Below, piece after piece: positions 63,736 to 64,000 of a stretch of DNA of 64,000 nucleotides. Position 1 is the first letter of the stretch. Every line of letters starts with the position of its first letter. Where the stretch lies: NCBI GenBank assembly GCA_031553215.1, contig JAVBLW010000003.1, forward strand, positions 62,001-126,000, in the 5' to 3' direction. The notes under the pieces are model-generated. The model did not search any database, was not told the origin of the DNA, and was given only the letters and a program-made list of their open reading frames with translations. This DNA is from JAVBLW01 sp031553215. Lineage in GTDB: Bacteria; Bacillota_I; Bacilli_A; Acholeplasmatales; Anaeroplasmataceae. A program made the position numbers and the translations under genes.

Positions 63736-64000
63736 TTATTCTGCTTTGTATAGAATTTCAAGGCATTTATTATAGTCTACATCAACTATATCTTTAAGGA
63801 TTCTAGTACCATTAAAGGTATAATTTTTAGCTAATTTTTCAAACGAATCACTTGTGATATTCAACTCTTTGAATGTTGTTGGCATACCAATTTCTTTGAA
63901 GTAATCTTCAAGCAATTCAATACCTTTTAGCGCCGCTTTTTCTGCTTCTAATCTCTTATCTACATCCATTACATTATATGCAAATCTTGCGAATTTTTGA
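63736..64000 (-). CDS. Iron-containing alcohol (butanol-type) dehydrogenase, C-terminal part
   Basis: 88 C-terminal residues, the gene running off the right edge. KFARFAYNVMDVDK, then ALKGIELLEDYFKEIGMPTTFKEL and the closing ILKDIVDVDYNKCLEILYKAE match the end of group III iron-type alcohol dehydrogenases. The metal-binding His residues lie outside the window. The visible ATG at 63969 is internal. A decayed tandem copy of this same end lies 678 bp downstream. Confidence 0.85.
   Translation of the reverse strand, partial: QKFARFAYNVMDVDKRLEAEKAALKGIELLEDYFKEIGMPTTFKELNITSDSFEKLAKNYTFNGTRILKDIVDVDYNKCLEILYKAE

Overview
The window is about 64 kb of very AT-rich DNA from a low-GC Gram-positive (Bacillota) bacterium. 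TGA acts as a stop codon (for example the genes ending at 43500 and 44791), so this is the standard bacterial code and not the mycoplasma code. plsY next to parE-parC, a UPF0154/YneF gene, spore-coat CotJ homologues, strong AGGAGG-type ribosome sites and many U-rich hairpin terminators fit Bacilli, Erysipelotrichia or relatives of the Acholeplasma branch. I cannot name a species. No rRNA, tRNA, CRISPR array or intact insertion sequence was seen.

Layout. 1-3.7 kb: a heterodimeric ABC exporter pair behind a MarR regulator with a palindromic operator. 3.9-9.7 kb: a response-regulator/HD-GYP protein and a 1576-residue hybrid sensor kinase. 9.7-16.6 kb: a short-chain dehydrogenase, a PreT/PreA-type dihydropyrimidine dehydrogenase, a DNA alkyltransferase, and a TetR gene divergent from a two-gene cassette resembling pectin side-chain degradation. 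16.7-19.5 kb: a yybP-ykoY (Mn2+) riboswitch in front of a P-type ATPase. 19.9-24.8 kb: a three-gene unit built around a membrane-embedded McrB-like AAA+ protein. 24.9-31 kb: HxlR and MerR regulators, a flavin-type protein and two c-di-GMP signalling proteins, one behind a structured attenuator-like leader. 31-36.6 kb: a frameshifted LytS-like kinase, a large InlB-repeat surface protein and a response regulator. 36.8-43.5 kb: small regulators, flavoproteins, an ECF transporter S component and an unknown Cys-motif protein. 43.7-49.2 kb: a collagen-like protein, a secreted protein with a fused ABC/FtsX transporter, and CotJA-CotJB fusion plus CotJC. 49.4-61.4 kb: a GGDEF protein, ferredoxin, yneF, plsY, parE, parC, a serine protease lipoprotein, a nucleoside kinase and a degenerate Fic-like protein. 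61.4-64 kb: about 2.3 kb without an intact gene, holding a probable small structured RNA and a decayed duplicate of the 3' end of an iron-type alcohol dehydrogenase whose better copy runs off the right edge.

Themes. Four proteins belong to c-di-GMP metabolism (one HD-GYP, two GGDEF, one GGDEF-EAL), pointing to a rich sensory lifestyle. Three regulators (two MerR, one XRE) carry GyrI-like effector domains. Both MerR promoters have the 19-bp spacer typical of MerR activation, and one TetR promoter has a perfect consensus with operators built in. The best candidates for undescribed biology are the membrane McrB-like operon, the structured leader before the GGDEF-EAL gene, the small RNA near 61.8 kb, and the secreted-protein/ABC pair at 45-48 kb.
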